A model generated the notes under the pieces. The model searched no databases. It saw only the letters and a list, made by a program, of their open reading frames with translations, and was not told the origin of the DNA. Shown here piece after piece: positions 48,155-56,715 of a stretch of DNA of 64,000 nt; the stretch's first letter is position 1, and the number at the start of each line of letters is the position of its first letter. Source of the DNA: Candidatus Nitrotoga sp. HW29 (GTDB lineage Bacteria > Pseudomonadota > Gammaproteobacteria > Burkholderiales > Gallionellaceae); assembly GCF_924101635.2 (NCBI RefSeq), contig NZ_CAKMAA020000005.1, forward strand, positions 1-64,000, read 5' to 3'. Made by a program: the position numbers and the translations under genes.

Positions 48155-48766
48155 AAATTGTTTGGTTTCACTTGAGTAATGGTAGATAGTAAGGATGTCT
48201 GTTGTCAAGTGCAGAGGCAAGACGGTCTTAGTAATATCAGTAAAATTCTATAACTTTGAGTGGGGGCGTTTTAGAGCGGAAGCCTTGGCGTCAACTCTCG
48301 ACCTGTGAGAGCATGAAATCCCGCCACATTCCAAGCGGTTCGCCTGCGACAGGCTGGAGCTAGCCCAACGCTCCATCCACGATGCGCCCGAATGCTTGCG
48401 CAAGATTTACTGAGGTGCGCTGTTGCATGATATGGAAAGATCGGCATCCCGGATGCGATATTGGTCAAGGAAGGTCCGTTGACCGATAGCGAGTGGCAGG
48501 AAAAATGCGCACGCATCCGGAAAAAGGGTTCCACATTGTGTCAAGAATACTTGGCATGTACGATGCGGCGGAAATCGTCCTGAGACATGAGGCGCGTTTC
48601 GAATCGTGGCGCATAACGTAATTGCTGGATGTGGCGAGCCAAACTACTACAATAATTTACCCGTTTTAATGGCAAAATAGAACCAGCATTTTTTACCGCT
48701 CTAGTTTTAACCTTAATTTCACACCATCATTTTCATTAACGAACCCACCATCAAAATATTACTGTT
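48155..48766. other. Region without a supported gene
   Basis: Between the cus operon and the next ORF. Short ORFs on either strand have no recognisable content. The stretch 48300-48600 is GC-richer than its flanks and may be a decayed fragment, but I cannot identify it. Confidence 0.5.
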
Positions 48767-49093
48767 TTGTCTGCCCTTGGTTTATTAGCTTCGTGCGTGC
48801 AGATGGATCCTCACCCGATGGACATGACCCAAGCTGTTCAGAGCGCTACAACTCGCCCCGATCACCATGCATTGGCTAAACATTATGAAGATACTGCCAA
48901 AGAGATGCAAAGCAAAGTGCAAGAGCATAAGAAACAGCTCGAAGAATACGAAAATCACAGCTACAACTATGGTAAACGAGCTCAAGACTTGCAGGGGCAT
49001 TGTAAAGGTTTGATACACTATTATGGGCAAGCTGCAGAGGCAAACAGCAGAATGGCTGAAATTCATCGTCAACTGGCTATGGAAATAAATTAG
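48767..49093 (+). CDS. Probable small lipoprotein with charged helix
   Basis: The product has a lipobox-like LGLLASC at its start and a charged helical body (DTAKEMQSKVQEHKKQLEEY). The only start in frame is TTG and no basic n-region precedes the lipobox, while another frame just upstream reads IKILLFCLPL; a frameshift in the signal peptide is possible. It is found near metal-resistance genes but has no assigned role. Confidence 0.5.
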   Translation: MSALGLLASCVQMDPHPMDMTQAVQSATTRPDHHALAKHYEDTAKEMQSKVQEHKKQLEEYENHSYNYGKRAQDLQGHCKGLIHYYGQAAEANSRMAEIHRQLAMEIN

Positions 49094-49203
49094 CCATGGC
49101 TTTAATAAATTTCATTTGCAGAAAAGCATTAGCTCATAACAAAATAAAACGCACCTAATTTTTCTATTCTGCTGCTAGCCCTGTGCTAGCCAGCTAAAAA
49201 ATA

Positions 49204-49229
49204 AAAGGCCTACATTGCTGTAAGCCTTT
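49204..49229 (-). terminator. Terminator belonging to the tRNA-Arg fragment
   Basis: Hairpin with arms AAAGGC..TAC and GTA..GCCTTT followed on the minus strand by a T-rich run. It lies seven bases downstream of the tRNA fragment's CCA end. Confidence 0.65.
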
Positions 49230-49236
49230 GATTTAC

Positions 49237-49290
49237 TGGTGCGCCCGGAGCGATTCGAACGCCCGACCCCTTGGTTCGTAGTCAAGTATA
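49237..49290 (-). pseudogene. 3' two-thirds of a tRNA-Arg(ACG)
   Basis: On the minus strand the segment has an anticodon loop CTACGAA, a T-loop TTCGAAT and an acceptor end GGGCGCACCA. The D arm and 5' acceptor strand are missing, replaced by unrelated sequence. The T stem has mismatches, so it has decayed. Tyrosine integrases commonly use the 3' end of tRNA genes, so it is probably an attachment-site relic of another island. Confidence 0.8.
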
Positions 49291-49305
49291 CCGACTCCGA
49301 GTCGG
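49291..49305. repeat. Perfect 15-base palindrome next to the tRNA fragment
   Basis: CCGACTC-C-GAGTCGG directly where the tRNA similarity ends. Confidence 0.5.
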
Positions 49306-49465
49306 ACACTTCTTAAATCTCGGGATTTATCATTTCAGGTTCTATTTGCATACGCTCACCCATCGCAAGCAAATAGTAGGGTCATGTGACAAAATACTAT
49401 ATTTTTAAATATATGCCGAATGATATAAAAAATGGCCACCTGTCTTAGTGGCCACAGTTTACTAT

Positions 49466-50029
49466 TTACAACAACCCTCGTTCAGCAAAACTCATTGCTA
49501 CTGCTCCTCCGATCACAAAATGATCAAGGACGCGAACATCCACAAGTGCCAACACGCGCTTGAGATTCTCGGTTAAGTTTTCGTCACACCTGCTCGGTTC
49601 TGCAAGCCCCGATGGGTGGTTATGGGCAAAAATACACGCTGCTGCATTACGCTTCAATGCGGCTTGCACCACTTCTCGTGGATATACTTGCGTACTACTT
49701 AACGTTCCTCGGAACATCTCATCAATAGTAATTACGCGATGCTGGCTATCGAGGAAGATCACCACGAATGACTCATACTGCCTTCCGAGGAAATGAGCGA
49801 TAAGATATGCACTCACGTCTCTTGTTGATATCAGCGCAGGGCCATAGCAGATTTCTTCACGCATCAATCTGCGGGTGAGCTCTAAGGATGCAGCGAGTTT
49901 CGGGTGTGGCTTTTGGCTATCTTCACCAAGCATAAGCGGGGTGAGACGACCGTGATACAGCTTTGTAGCTGTTTTTGCGCCAATGATGTAAGCGATTAAT
50001 TCTTGATCGGACAGTGTAGTTGGTTCCAT
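49466..50029 (-). CDS. radC: RadC-family JAB/MPN-domain protein
   Basis: The 187-residue product has the RadC signature HNHPSGLAEPSRCDENLT with the zinc ligands of the JAB/MPN fold, and a preceding IVITRE-like strand region. RadC proteins on mobile elements are common, but their role is unclear; a DNA repair function is not established. An AGGAGG ribosome site fixes the start at 50029. It is divergent from the ATPase gene. Confidence 0.93.
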   Translation of the reverse strand: MEPTTLSDQELIAYIIGAKTATKLYHGRLTPLMLGEDSQKPHPKLAASLELTRRLMREEICYGPALISTRDVSAYLIAHFLGRQYESFVVIFLDSQHRVITIDEMFRGTLSSTQVYPREVVQAALKRNAAACIFAHNHPSGLAEPSRCDENLTENLKRVLALVDVRVLDHFVIGGAVAMSFAERGLL

Positions 50030-50087
50030 GTTGGCCTCCTGTTGGTTAAAGAACATCCAACATCTATAAAATCGCACATTGGGCTTC

Positions 50088-50146
50088 TTGCCACGGACAG
50101 GGAAGTTGCCGTTACGGTAACTCCCCGCTTCGTGTGTATTACCGAA
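50088..50146. promoter_or_regulatory. Inverted repeats between radC and the VirD4-like gene
   Basis: Starts TTGCCACG like the hairpin at 25079. It contains AGTT-G-CCG/CGG-T-AACT (50104-50122) and CTTCG/CGAAG (50129-50146). It lies in the divergent promoter region. Shared motifs with the ardC hairpin suggest a common element-encoded regulator. Confidence 0.5.
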
Positions 50147-50166
50147 GTACCTCCTATGCTGTCCTC

Positions 50167-51363
50167 ATGAATTTAAATTCTTCAATTTCGTACTTCGCAA
50201 AAACAAATGCACGTCTTCCACACCAAAATTTTGGTATCAAGCAAAATGATCGTTTTACTCATATATATGTGATGGGACGTACAGGTGCAGGGAAGACCAC
50301 TCTGCTCGAATCGCTCGCGCTTCAGGACATCAGGCATGGTCGCGGTCTCTGTGTGATTGATCCTCATGGTGATCTCGCCGAGCGATTGGTAGCGGTGGTG
50401 CCGGACTGGCGTAAGTTGGAACTGTGCTATTTCAATGTCCCTGATCCACTGCAACCATACGGATATAACCCTTTGCGCCGTGTGCACCCATTGCATATAC
50501 CACTCGCTGTCTCGGGACTCATGGAAGCATTCAAAAAGCTATGGGACGAAGCATGGGGCGTGCGTATGGAGCATATACTCAGGAATACACTTTATGCCCT
50601 GATAGAGGCAGGAGATGCCACGCTGCCGGACATTTTACGAATGCTCTCAGACAAAGAATACCGTTCGACCATATTGAGCAAGGTCAAAAATGAACAGGTA
50701 CGCACTTTCTGGACAGAGGAGTTCAAAGCATATAATCCCCGCTACCGCCAAGAGATGATTGCGCCAATCCAGAACAAGGTCGGCGCATTCCTCGCTGATC
50801 CAAAGCTCCGCCGTATCTTTACCGCCCCGCCCGTCGATCTTCATTTCCGTTCAATAATGGATGAAGGAAAGATCTTGATTGTGAATCTAGCTAAGGGGCG
50901 ATTGGGAGAGGACAGCGCCACACTTTTAGGCGCACTTCTTGTTACAACACTCGGGCTGGCCGCCATGAGCCGTGGTGACATGGCTGAATCACTGAGAAGA
51001 GACTTCTTTATCTATATTGATGAATTCCAAAGCTTCACCACACTTTCGGTCGCCAATATGGTCTCGGAACTGCGTAAGTTCCGTGTGGGACTTGTCTTGG
51101 CGAATCAGCATCTCCATCAACTTGAGCCTGATGTGCGTCATGCCGTATTAGGTAATTCTGGTACATTAATTTCCTTTCGCATCGGGCCAGAGGACGCGCC
51201 GCTTATAGCGCGAGAGTTCGAGTCAGTTTTTGAGATACGTGACCTAGTGAGCCTTCCTAATTATAATATTTATCTGAAACTGATGATCGATGGTACACCA
51301 AGCAGGCCGTTTAGTGCTACTTCGCTTCATCCACGTGACCTTGTCTATCATGAACTGCATTAG
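50167..51363 (+). CDS. VirD4/TraG-HerA-like ATPase
   Basis: The 398-residue product has Walker A in VMGRTGAGKTTLLESL (about residue 36), CVIDPHGDLAERL, Walker B FIYIDEFQSFTT (about 281) and the arginine-finger region (ELRKFRVGLVLANQHLHQL). These place it among DNA-pumping ATPases of the VirD4/HerA group. It has no N-terminal membrane helices, unlike a normal coupling protein. It is followed by a 126-residue gene and a larger ATPase of the same group. The ATG at 50167 is chosen over one 11 codons upstream. Confidence 0.8.
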   Translation: MNLNSSISYFAKTNARLPHQNFGIKQNDRFTHIYVMGRTGAGKTTLLESLALQDIRHGRGLCVIDPHGDLAERLVAVVPDWRKLELCYFNVPDPLQPYGYNPLRRVHPLHIPLAVSGLMEAFKKLWDEAWGVRMEHILRNTLYALIEAGDATLPDILRMLSDKEYRSTILSKVKNEQVRTFWTEEFKAYNPRYRQEMIAPIQNKVGAFLADPKLRRIFTAPPVDLHFRSIMDEGKILIVNLAKGRLGEDSATLLGALLVTTLGLAAMSRGDMAESLRRDFFIYIDEFQSFTTLSVANMVSELRKFRVGLVLANQHLHQLEPDVRHAVLGNSGTLISFRIGPEDAPLIAREFESVFEIRDLVSLPNYNIYLKLMIDGTPSRPFSATSLHPRDLVYHELH

Positions 51364-51464
51364 GAGAGCTAATGCTCTGTTTTTACCCTCTTTCCAGCTT
51401 CGTTTATTTTCCGGCTATACTTCAACGGTTCATCAAAACTCAATTTTCTAAGGAAGTTAAAATA

Positions 51465-51845
51465 ATGAAATTGCTACTGAGGCGTGACCAGAAATCTGGA
51501 ATGTTAGGAAAAATAACCTTTACACTTGCCGTACGAGCAGAACTCACTGACGAAGAAAAAGCCAACATCAAGAAATACAAGCTTGGCGAAACCATGCTCT
51601 ATGAGCGTTTGAAGACGATTGACCCTGGCAGTGGGCTACTTGGTATGGCCTCACGGATGGCATTCAAAATGATCAATCTCACCATATCAGTCAAAGATCT
51701 CGAGGGAGGGAAACAGGTTGATTGCAAAGATATTGTTGAGATGCTTGCAGTCGAAGAGCAGATCAAGGAAGCTGCGCAAATTTTCCGCTCGGTATTAAAC
51801 GCTGCCAGCACCTTTGGCGGTGAGGAAGTCATAGAGATAACGTAA
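51465..51845 (+). CDS. Hypothetical protein between two ATPase genes
   Basis: The 126-residue product (MKLLLRRDQKSGMLGKITF) has an AAGGAAG ribosome site 9 bases upstream. No domain is recognised. It has a basic start and an amphipathic helical C-terminal part. It ends one base before the next start, so the three genes are probably one operon. Confidence 0.75.
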   Translation: MKLLLRRDQKSGMLGKITFTLAVRAELTDEEKANIKKYKLGETMLYERLKTIDPGSGLLGMASRMAFKMINLTISVKDLEGGKQVDCKDIVEMLAVEEQIKEAAQIFRSVLNAASTFGGEEVIEIT

Positions 51846-54569
51846 GTGTCTTGGAATTGGTTGAGTTGGATTAGGCCTTCGCCGCGTAATGCGGAGCGGG
51901 CGGAAATGCTCGCCTTGCTGCAACGAGTAAGGTGGGCACAGAGAGCTTCACCACTAAGCGATCACGATCAAATTTCCACTTTTATCGTAGATATTATTGC
52001 TGATGCCTGTGAACGCCATGCTACCTTGCCGGGAGTTCCGCTGGGTGGGGGACTCTACGCTGCGATTGAGACGCTGCTTCAAGAAGATGCTTTCATAGGC
52101 GAGATTGCTGAAGATTTAGTGGTGACTGATCTTACCATCGATGAAGGGGTACGGCTTCGTGCCGCTCTTAAGCGGCGTGAGCGTTTTTTGCAGTCCCATA
52201 ACCGTCTGTTGCCCATTTGGCGTGAAAAGTTGGTATGGCTTTTCAAAGGGATGCTCGAATATTTCCCTGATTCCGCGTTCATCGATGTTGATGAAAATGG
52301 TCATGCGGATGACGATTCTGTAGTGTTTCCAGCAGCACGGGCTTATGACCTGTGCCAGAACTTGCCTGAAGTCATTCAGCGAACAATGCTTACCTTTTAC
52401 GACGACGATGTATCTGAAGCAGGTCTGTTTGAGGTTTTACGCGACTCATGTGAGGATAATTTGAGTGCGGCATCGGGTATTTCTCGTGGTGCACACTTTA
52501 ATCGCCCTCCCAAGGTAGTGTTGCCCATAGAAAGCAAACTCACAGAACCTGCGGCATTAGTGGATATGTATCTGTATGGCACTCCGTTCCATCAATTCTT
52601 CTATAAGCCATTACCATTTGCCATTCCGTTTCCAGCACGCTTTGAGCATACCCATATTGTGGGAGGTACTGGACACGGCAAAACCCAATTAATGCAATTC
52701 CTCATTCATCATGATCTGGTGCGGGCACAGGAGGATGGGCGGTCTGTAGTGGTGATCGATAGTCAGGGGGACTTGATACGTGCCATATCCCATCTTGATT
52801 ACTTCAGTGATCCAGCCTTTGCTGAGCGGTTCGTCCTCGTCGATCCGAATGATATTGAACATCCCGTATGTCTCAATATGTTCGACTTCAATCGGAATCG
52901 GCTCAGTGGCTATGCACCTGTTGACCGTGAAAAAATCCTCAATGCAACGATTGAACTCTATGAGTACTTCTTTGGCGCATTACTTGGCGCAGATCTAACA
53001 CAGCGCCAGGGACTCATCTTTAGGTACCTTGCACGACTCCTTGTCGAAATACCAGACGCAACCATCCATACCCTCAGAGAACTTATGGAAGATGGGGAAC
53101 GATTCCGCCCCTACATGGAGAAGCTTACGGGTACGGCACGAAGCTTCTTTGCAACTCAGTTCTTTGAAAATAAATTTGGGGAGACCAAGAAGCAGATATT
53201 GACCCGCCTCTGGGGGGTATTATCAAACTCGTCCTTGGAGCGGATGTTCTCCCATTCAAGGAACAGAATCGACATTTTTGAGCTTTTGAATCAAGGCAAG
53301 ATCATACTAATTAACACCGCCAAGGACTTGCTGGGTCAGGATGGCGCGGCAATATTTGGACGCTTCTTTATCGCACTGATTGCTCAAGCTTCAGTACAAC
53401 GGGCGGCGATGCCACCCCATACCAGACGGCCAGCCTTCGTCTACATAGATGAGGCACAGGACTATTTTGACGACAACATTTCGCATCTTCTAAACCAAGC
53501 GCGGAAGTATCGCGTAGGACTCATCTTCGCGCATCAGAACCTTGATCAACTCGGTGCAAGTCTTCGTGCCAGCGTTCTTGCCTCTACAACGATCAAATTT
53601 GCGGGCGGGCTCAGTGCCAAAGACGCCGCTACTCTCGACTCAGAGTTTCGTTGTGACACTGACTTTTTGCTCAGTCAGCGCAAGGAGAAGAAACAAACCG
53701 AGTTCGCCTGCTACGTCAAAAATTACACGGCAAAAGCCCTCTCAGTTTCTATTCCATTGGGATTTATGGAAGAAAGACCGCAGATTGCGTCGTATGACTA
53801 TAAAAATCTTCTTGATCGGAATCGCGAGCTATATAGCGAGCCACCGATGCTGCCAGACGATATGCCATTCCCCACGCGCACTCCTCGACTGGAGCGCAAG
53901 GTGCCAAAAGATATCGCTCCTGTAGCTCAGGTATTCAAGGAGCAGCCTTCCACTGAATATATTCGAGAGGAACCAAGGGTCGGGGTTTTACCACCTCTGG
54001 TTCGTACAAAAGATCAAGAACAGCGACATCTACCGCCAAAAGAAGAGCCATCGCCTGGTCGTGGCGGAAGGCAGCATAAGTATTTACAACATTTGATTAA
54101 ACAACTCGCAGAAGAGCGAGGGTTTCGCGCAACCATCGAAGAAACAATTCTCGATGGTGCTGGCCGAGTCGATGTGTCACTAGTACGCGATGGTTTAAGG
54201 GTTGCCTGTCAGGTATCGGTAACAACTACAAAGGATTGGGAACTAGGAGGAATTGAAAAATGCCTGGCTGCTGGATATGTAGAAGTCATATTGATCGGGA
54301 GTACTGAACGGCATATAAAAGGACTTTCTAAGTTCATTGAAGAAAATCTTGATCCCAAAGATCAGGGACGAGTACGCTACATGACTTCAGAGACTATTCT
54401 CGAATATCTAGATAGTCTTGGAAAACCAGCCCCAACTGAGCAAGTGGTTCGTGGATACAAAGTGCGCACCGTACAACAGAGCGTGACTTCAGAGGAAGTA
54501 ACGTCGAGACGAAAGGCAATTTCGGAAGTGATTGCTAGGTCGCTTCAGAAAGGACAAAAGGACACTTAG
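51846..54569 (+). CDS. Large HerA/TraG-like ATPase with C-terminal nuclease-like domain
   Basis: The 907-residue product starts with GTG. An N-terminal helical region (about 1-240) precedes the ATPase core with Walker A VGGTGHGKTQLMQF (about residue 273), VVIDSQGDLIRA and Walker B VYIDEAQDYFDD (about 531), then QNLDQLG. The C-terminus (about 740-870) has a pattern resembling PD-(D/E)XK nucleases: GRVDVSLVRDGLRVACQVSV, but the usual final Lys is replaced by Ser, so it may bind DNA without cutting. It is cytosolic by sequence, with no clear membrane helices. Partner of the ATPase upstream. Confidence 0.78.
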   Translation: MSWNWLSWIRPSPRNAERAEMLALLQRVRWAQRASPLSDHDQISTFIVDIIADACERHATLPGVPLGGGLYAAIETLLQEDAFIGEIAEDLVVTDLTIDEGVRLRAALKRRERFLQSHNRLLPIWREKLVWLFKGMLEYFPDSAFIDVDENGHADDDSVVFPAARAYDLCQNLPEVIQRTMLTFYDDDVSEAGLFEVLRDSCEDNLSAASGISRGAHFNRPPKVVLPIESKLTEPAALVDMYLYGTPFHQFFYKPLPFAIPFPARFEHTHIVGGTGHGKTQLMQFLIHHDLVRAQEDGRSVVVIDSQGDLIRAISHLDYFSDPAFAERFVLVDPNDIEHPVCLNMFDFNRNRLSGYAPVDREKILNATIELYEYFFGALLGADLTQRQGLIFRYLARLLVEIPDATIHTLRELMEDGERFRPYMEKLTGTARSFFATQFFENKFGETKKQILTRLWGVLSNSSLERMFSHSRNRIDIFELLNQGKIILINTAKDLLGQDGAAIFGRFFIALIAQASVQRAAMPPHTRRPAFVYIDEAQDYFDDNISHLLNQARKYRVGLIFAHQNLDQLGASLRASVLASTTIKFAGGLSAKDAATLDSEFRCDTDFLLSQRKEKKQTEFACYVKNYTAKALSVSIPLGFMEERPQIASYDYKNLLDRNRELYSEPPMLPDDMPFPTRTPRLERKVPKDIAPVAQVFKEQPSTEYIREEPRVGVLPPLVRTKDQEQRHLPPKEEPSPGRGGRQHKYLQHLIKQLAEERGFRATIEETILDGAGRVDVSLVRDGLRVACQVSVTTTKDWELGGIEKCLAAGYVEVILIGSTERHIKGLSKFIEENLDPKDQGRVRYMTSETILEYLDSLGKPAPTEQVVRGYKVRTVQQSVTSEEVTSRRKAISEVIARSLQKGQKDT

Positions 54570-54690
54570 CATAGGAACCCGTCGAACTTCGCTTGTAACT
54601 CATTGATTATATTTATTAGCCTACAAATAAAAATATCTTTAATAATCCAACATGTTATTACGTAGCAAAAGAAGTCCGACAGTCTGCTAG
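54570..54690 (+). mobile_element. MITE-like repeat, copy A
   Basis: A 121-base non-coding repeat whose ends are related to those of copy B at 56284. Its left end has lost several bases of the terminal repeat; the right end GAAGTCCGACAGTCTGCTAG is intact. It begins directly after the stop of the large ATPase gene. Confidence 0.8.
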
Positions 54691-54763
54691 ATTCTTCAAT
54701 ATATCAATGCATTTGCAACCCTCCCTGTCTTTTATTTCACTTTTGCATGAAATATTACACATA

Positions 54764-54790
54764 TTTTATGTGAAAATAAAACACATAAAA
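54764..54790 (+). promoter_or_regulatory. Inverted repeat upstream of small HTH gene
   Basis: Arms TTTTATGTG and CACATAAAA with a nine-base spacer, 43 bases before the HTH start; probable operator. Confidence 0.55.
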
Positions 54791-54832
54791 ATGTTTGCTT
54801 ATTAAAACAAAGAGGGTGTAGAATTCGCCGCC

Positions 54833-55045
54833 ATGACGTATACCGAATTTAAGTACGAGATAAAACGTGCAAAGATTTCCATCAAAATGGTTGCAGAACT
54901 GTTAGAGATGAACCCTAACTCAATCACAAATTATAGACGCACCGGTACTGTCCCTCTACATCTTGCAGTAATTGCCGTTATGCTTGCCGAGCTATCCGCT
55001 CGAGGTTGCGGGATAAAGGCTATTGAACAAAAATTAAAGGCATAG
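54833..55045 (+). CDS. Small helix-turn-helix protein
   Basis: The 70-residue product has an XRE-like helix pair (ISIKMVAELLEMNPNSITNY) followed by RRTGTVPLHLAVIAVMLAE. It resembles small phage-type regulators. It has operator-like repeats on both sides with shared ATGTG/CACAT half-sites, which suggests autoregulation. Confidence 0.7.
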   Translation: MTYTEFKYEIKRAKISIKMVAELLEMNPNSITNYRRTGTVPLHLAVIAVMLAELSARGCGIKAIEQKLKA

Positions 55046-55060
55046 CTCAGAGCAATACCC

Positions 55061-55094
55061 AATAATAAACACATGCTTTTATGTGTTTATTATT
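55061..55094. terminator. Perfect AT-rich hairpin after the HTH gene
   Basis: Fourteen-base perfect arms (AATAATAAACACAT and ATGTGTTTATTATT) with a six-base loop. It may be a terminator or a second operator. Confidence 0.6.
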
Positions 55095-55170
55095 GTTTAT
55101 GATAAAGTTAAATGAGAAGTACATTAAATTTTGATGATTTTTTAACCACCTTACTCCTGAAAGGTATTAA

Positions 55171-55356
55171 ATGAATAAAGATGAGCGAGAAGCAGCAAAA
55201 GAAAGATTCAATAGATTTCTGTGTTCACCATCAATGCAAAAAACTCTGGATACCACCATATCAAATGATGATGCCAAGAAATACAATCCCATTAAGATGC
55301 CGTCATCAAAGCGTCTTGAAGCTATCTCCAAGATCTACTTAGGCGCTATCAGATAG
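55171..55356 (+). CDS. Small hypothetical protein
   Basis: A 61-residue basic protein (MNKDEREAAKERFNRFLCSP), possibly translated from an AAAGGT site. No family is recognised. A clean intrinsic terminator follows 26 bases later, which supports it as a real gene. Confidence 0.55.
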   Translation: MNKDEREAAKERFNRFLCSPSMQKTLDTTISNDDAKKYNPIKMPSSKRLEAISKIYLGAIR

Positions 55357-55381
55357 CTCTTTGTTCCAGTCGATCCTAATT

Positions 55382-55411
55382 ATTCCCAAGTTTATCACTT
55401 GGGAATTTTTT
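55382..55411 (+). terminator. Intrinsic terminator
   Basis: Arms ATTCCCAAG and CTTGGGAAT with a seven-base loop followed by a T-run. Confidence 0.88.
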
Positions 55412-55427
55412 ATACCTAAAGCACGCA

Positions 55428-55982
55428 ATGACGAAACCAACAATAATTGATGATGGGTATGCTTCAGCAGAAGAACGCTTCCAATCGTATCTAGAACTTT
55501 TCTTATGCATGAAAAAACAAATGATTCCAGAGCAATATCTGGATCATTTTTGTATTAGCGAACCACAGTTAACCCAAGTGGTCGGGATGTATCTTATTGA
55601 CCGGGCTCGCCTGAAGAAGGAAAACGGTATAGAACGACTTCATCGAAGCAAGGTCGCTGCATATTTAATCAAATGGGTTTTGTGCTACAGGCCGATCTAT
55701 ACGACTGTCAACATAAATACATGGGAAGAGATGGACCAGGAACTTCAAACCATCGTGCTAGACATAAACTATATTTATGCATTTTATATTATATTTCAAA
55801 CGCTTGACGAGTTCCTTCCTCAAGATTTTTACCCGGACGGTAAATTTGCAAGGATTACTGATGATTTACTTATAAGTATGCGAATGGGGATGTTTAGTGA
55901 GCAAACATCCGCTATTCTTTTTGATGCACTTGCCGCTCATTATGTAGACCACGACAACAAACTAGATGCATATACTTGCTAA
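55428..55982 (+). CDS. Hypothetical protein
   Basis: The 184-residue product (MTKPTIIDDGYASAEERFQS) is soluble, acidic and mostly helical, with an aromatic-rich centre (IVLDINYIYAFYIIFQTLDE). I do not recognise it. It stands alone between a terminator and a non-coding stretch. Base composition is AT-rich like its neighbours at this end. Confidence 0.6.
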   Translation: MTKPTIIDDGYASAEERFQSYLELFLCMKKQMIPEQYLDHFCISEPQLTQVVGMYLIDRARLKKENGIERLHRSKVAAYLIKWVLCYRPIYTTVNINTWEEMDQELQTIVLDINYIYAFYIIFQTLDEFLPQDFYPDGKFARITDDLLISMRMGMFSEQTSAILFDALAAHYVDHDNKLDAYTC

Positions 55983-56252
55983 TTTTTGTTTTCAATACGA
56001 TAGTTTTATGCGTTTAAAATGCTAATCATCGCCGCCGAGTGATTTAAAAACAAATAGCTCTTCCGGCGTCTACATCCATTGCGTTTTCCAAAGACAACCT
56101 CTCTAATTATTGACAGAATCTGTTGATAACCACCAGCCAGAGTAATTGACAATGACGTATTCGTCTAATATGTTGACAGCTTTGCGATTTAACCCCCTTG
56201 GGCATTAGCTTCCATTATTTCGTCCGTTCAGAAAAGGAAGAAGGATAGCTAG
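55983..56252. other. Region without a supported gene
   Basis: AT-rich with a repeated TTGACA-like theme (TATTGACAG, AATTGACAAT, GTTGACAG at about 56108-56180). No ORF is convincing. Confidence 0.4.
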
Positions 56253-56272
56253 CCTAGCAGGCTGTCGACTTC
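56253..56272 (+). repeat. Solitary end of the MITE-like repeat
   Basis: CCTAGCAGGCTGTCGACTTC matches the terminal inverted repeat of the elements at 54570 and 56284, with one base lost, but no second end belongs to it. Confidence 0.65.
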
Positions 56273-56283
56273 GAGTATTGTAT

Positions 56284-56416
56284 CCTAGGAGCCTGTCGGA
56301 CTTCGGTTGTAACTCATTGATTAAATTGATGAGCCTACTTTTTGAGCAAATCAAAGTATTTTTAATAATCAATATGTTATTAAGTAGCAAAACCAGAAGT
56401 CCGACAGTCTGCTAGG
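56284..56416 (+). mobile_element. MITE-like repeat, copy B
   Basis: A 133-base element with 21-base terminal inverted repeats that differ at two positions (left CCTAGGAGCCTGTCGGACTT, right reading inward CCTAGCAGACTGTCGGACTT). The middle is AT-rich and non-coding and aligns with copy A. No transposase for it is present. Confidence 0.85.
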
Positions 56417-56439
56417 CTCTGCAACATATCGATGAAGTG

Positions 56440-56715
56440 CTACCGCTCTTCTCGTGTGTGCCAGAGTCGAAGTACGTAAATAGTGGACTGTTGAATTTCG
56501 TAACGCATTTCATAATGTCCCACCAAAATTCGACGTATTTCACGCGGCTCAAACTCCTCCAGTTTTTCTCCAATACGAGGCTGTGACAGAAGTTTTGCAG
56601 GAGCTGCTGTCAATACTTGTACCGTAGCTATTGCGGTTTTTTTATTCAGCGGAGAGAGAAACTCATACAACCTGACCAAATCGGACAACGCCTTGCTCGT
56701 CCATTTCAACTCCAT
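56440..56715 (-). CDS. ParE/RelE-family toxin
   Basis: The 91-residue product has the RelE/ParE fold pattern: MELKWTSKALSDLVRLYEFL at the start, RIGEKLEEFEPREIRRILVG in the middle and a final strand YVLRLWHTREER. Length is normal. Its start overlaps the antitoxin stop by one base. Whether it acts on gyrase or mRNA is not shown by sequence. Confidence 0.9.
   Translation of the reverse strand: MELKWTSKALSDLVRLYEFLSPLNKKTAIATVQVLTAAPAKLLSQPRIGEKLEEFEPREIRRILVGHYEMRYEIQQSTIYVLRLWHTREER

Noticed and set aside
48271-48534. Minus-strand ORF of 87 codons after the cus operon
   Set aside because: No ribosome site, no domain and composition unlike the neighbouring genes.
49237-49320. Complete tRNA gene
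   Set aside because: Only the anticodon arm, T arm and 3' acceptor side are present; the D arm and 5' acceptor strand are absent.
56205-56390. Minus-strand ORF of 61 codons
   Set aside because: It runs across a MITE-like repeat and has no independent support.
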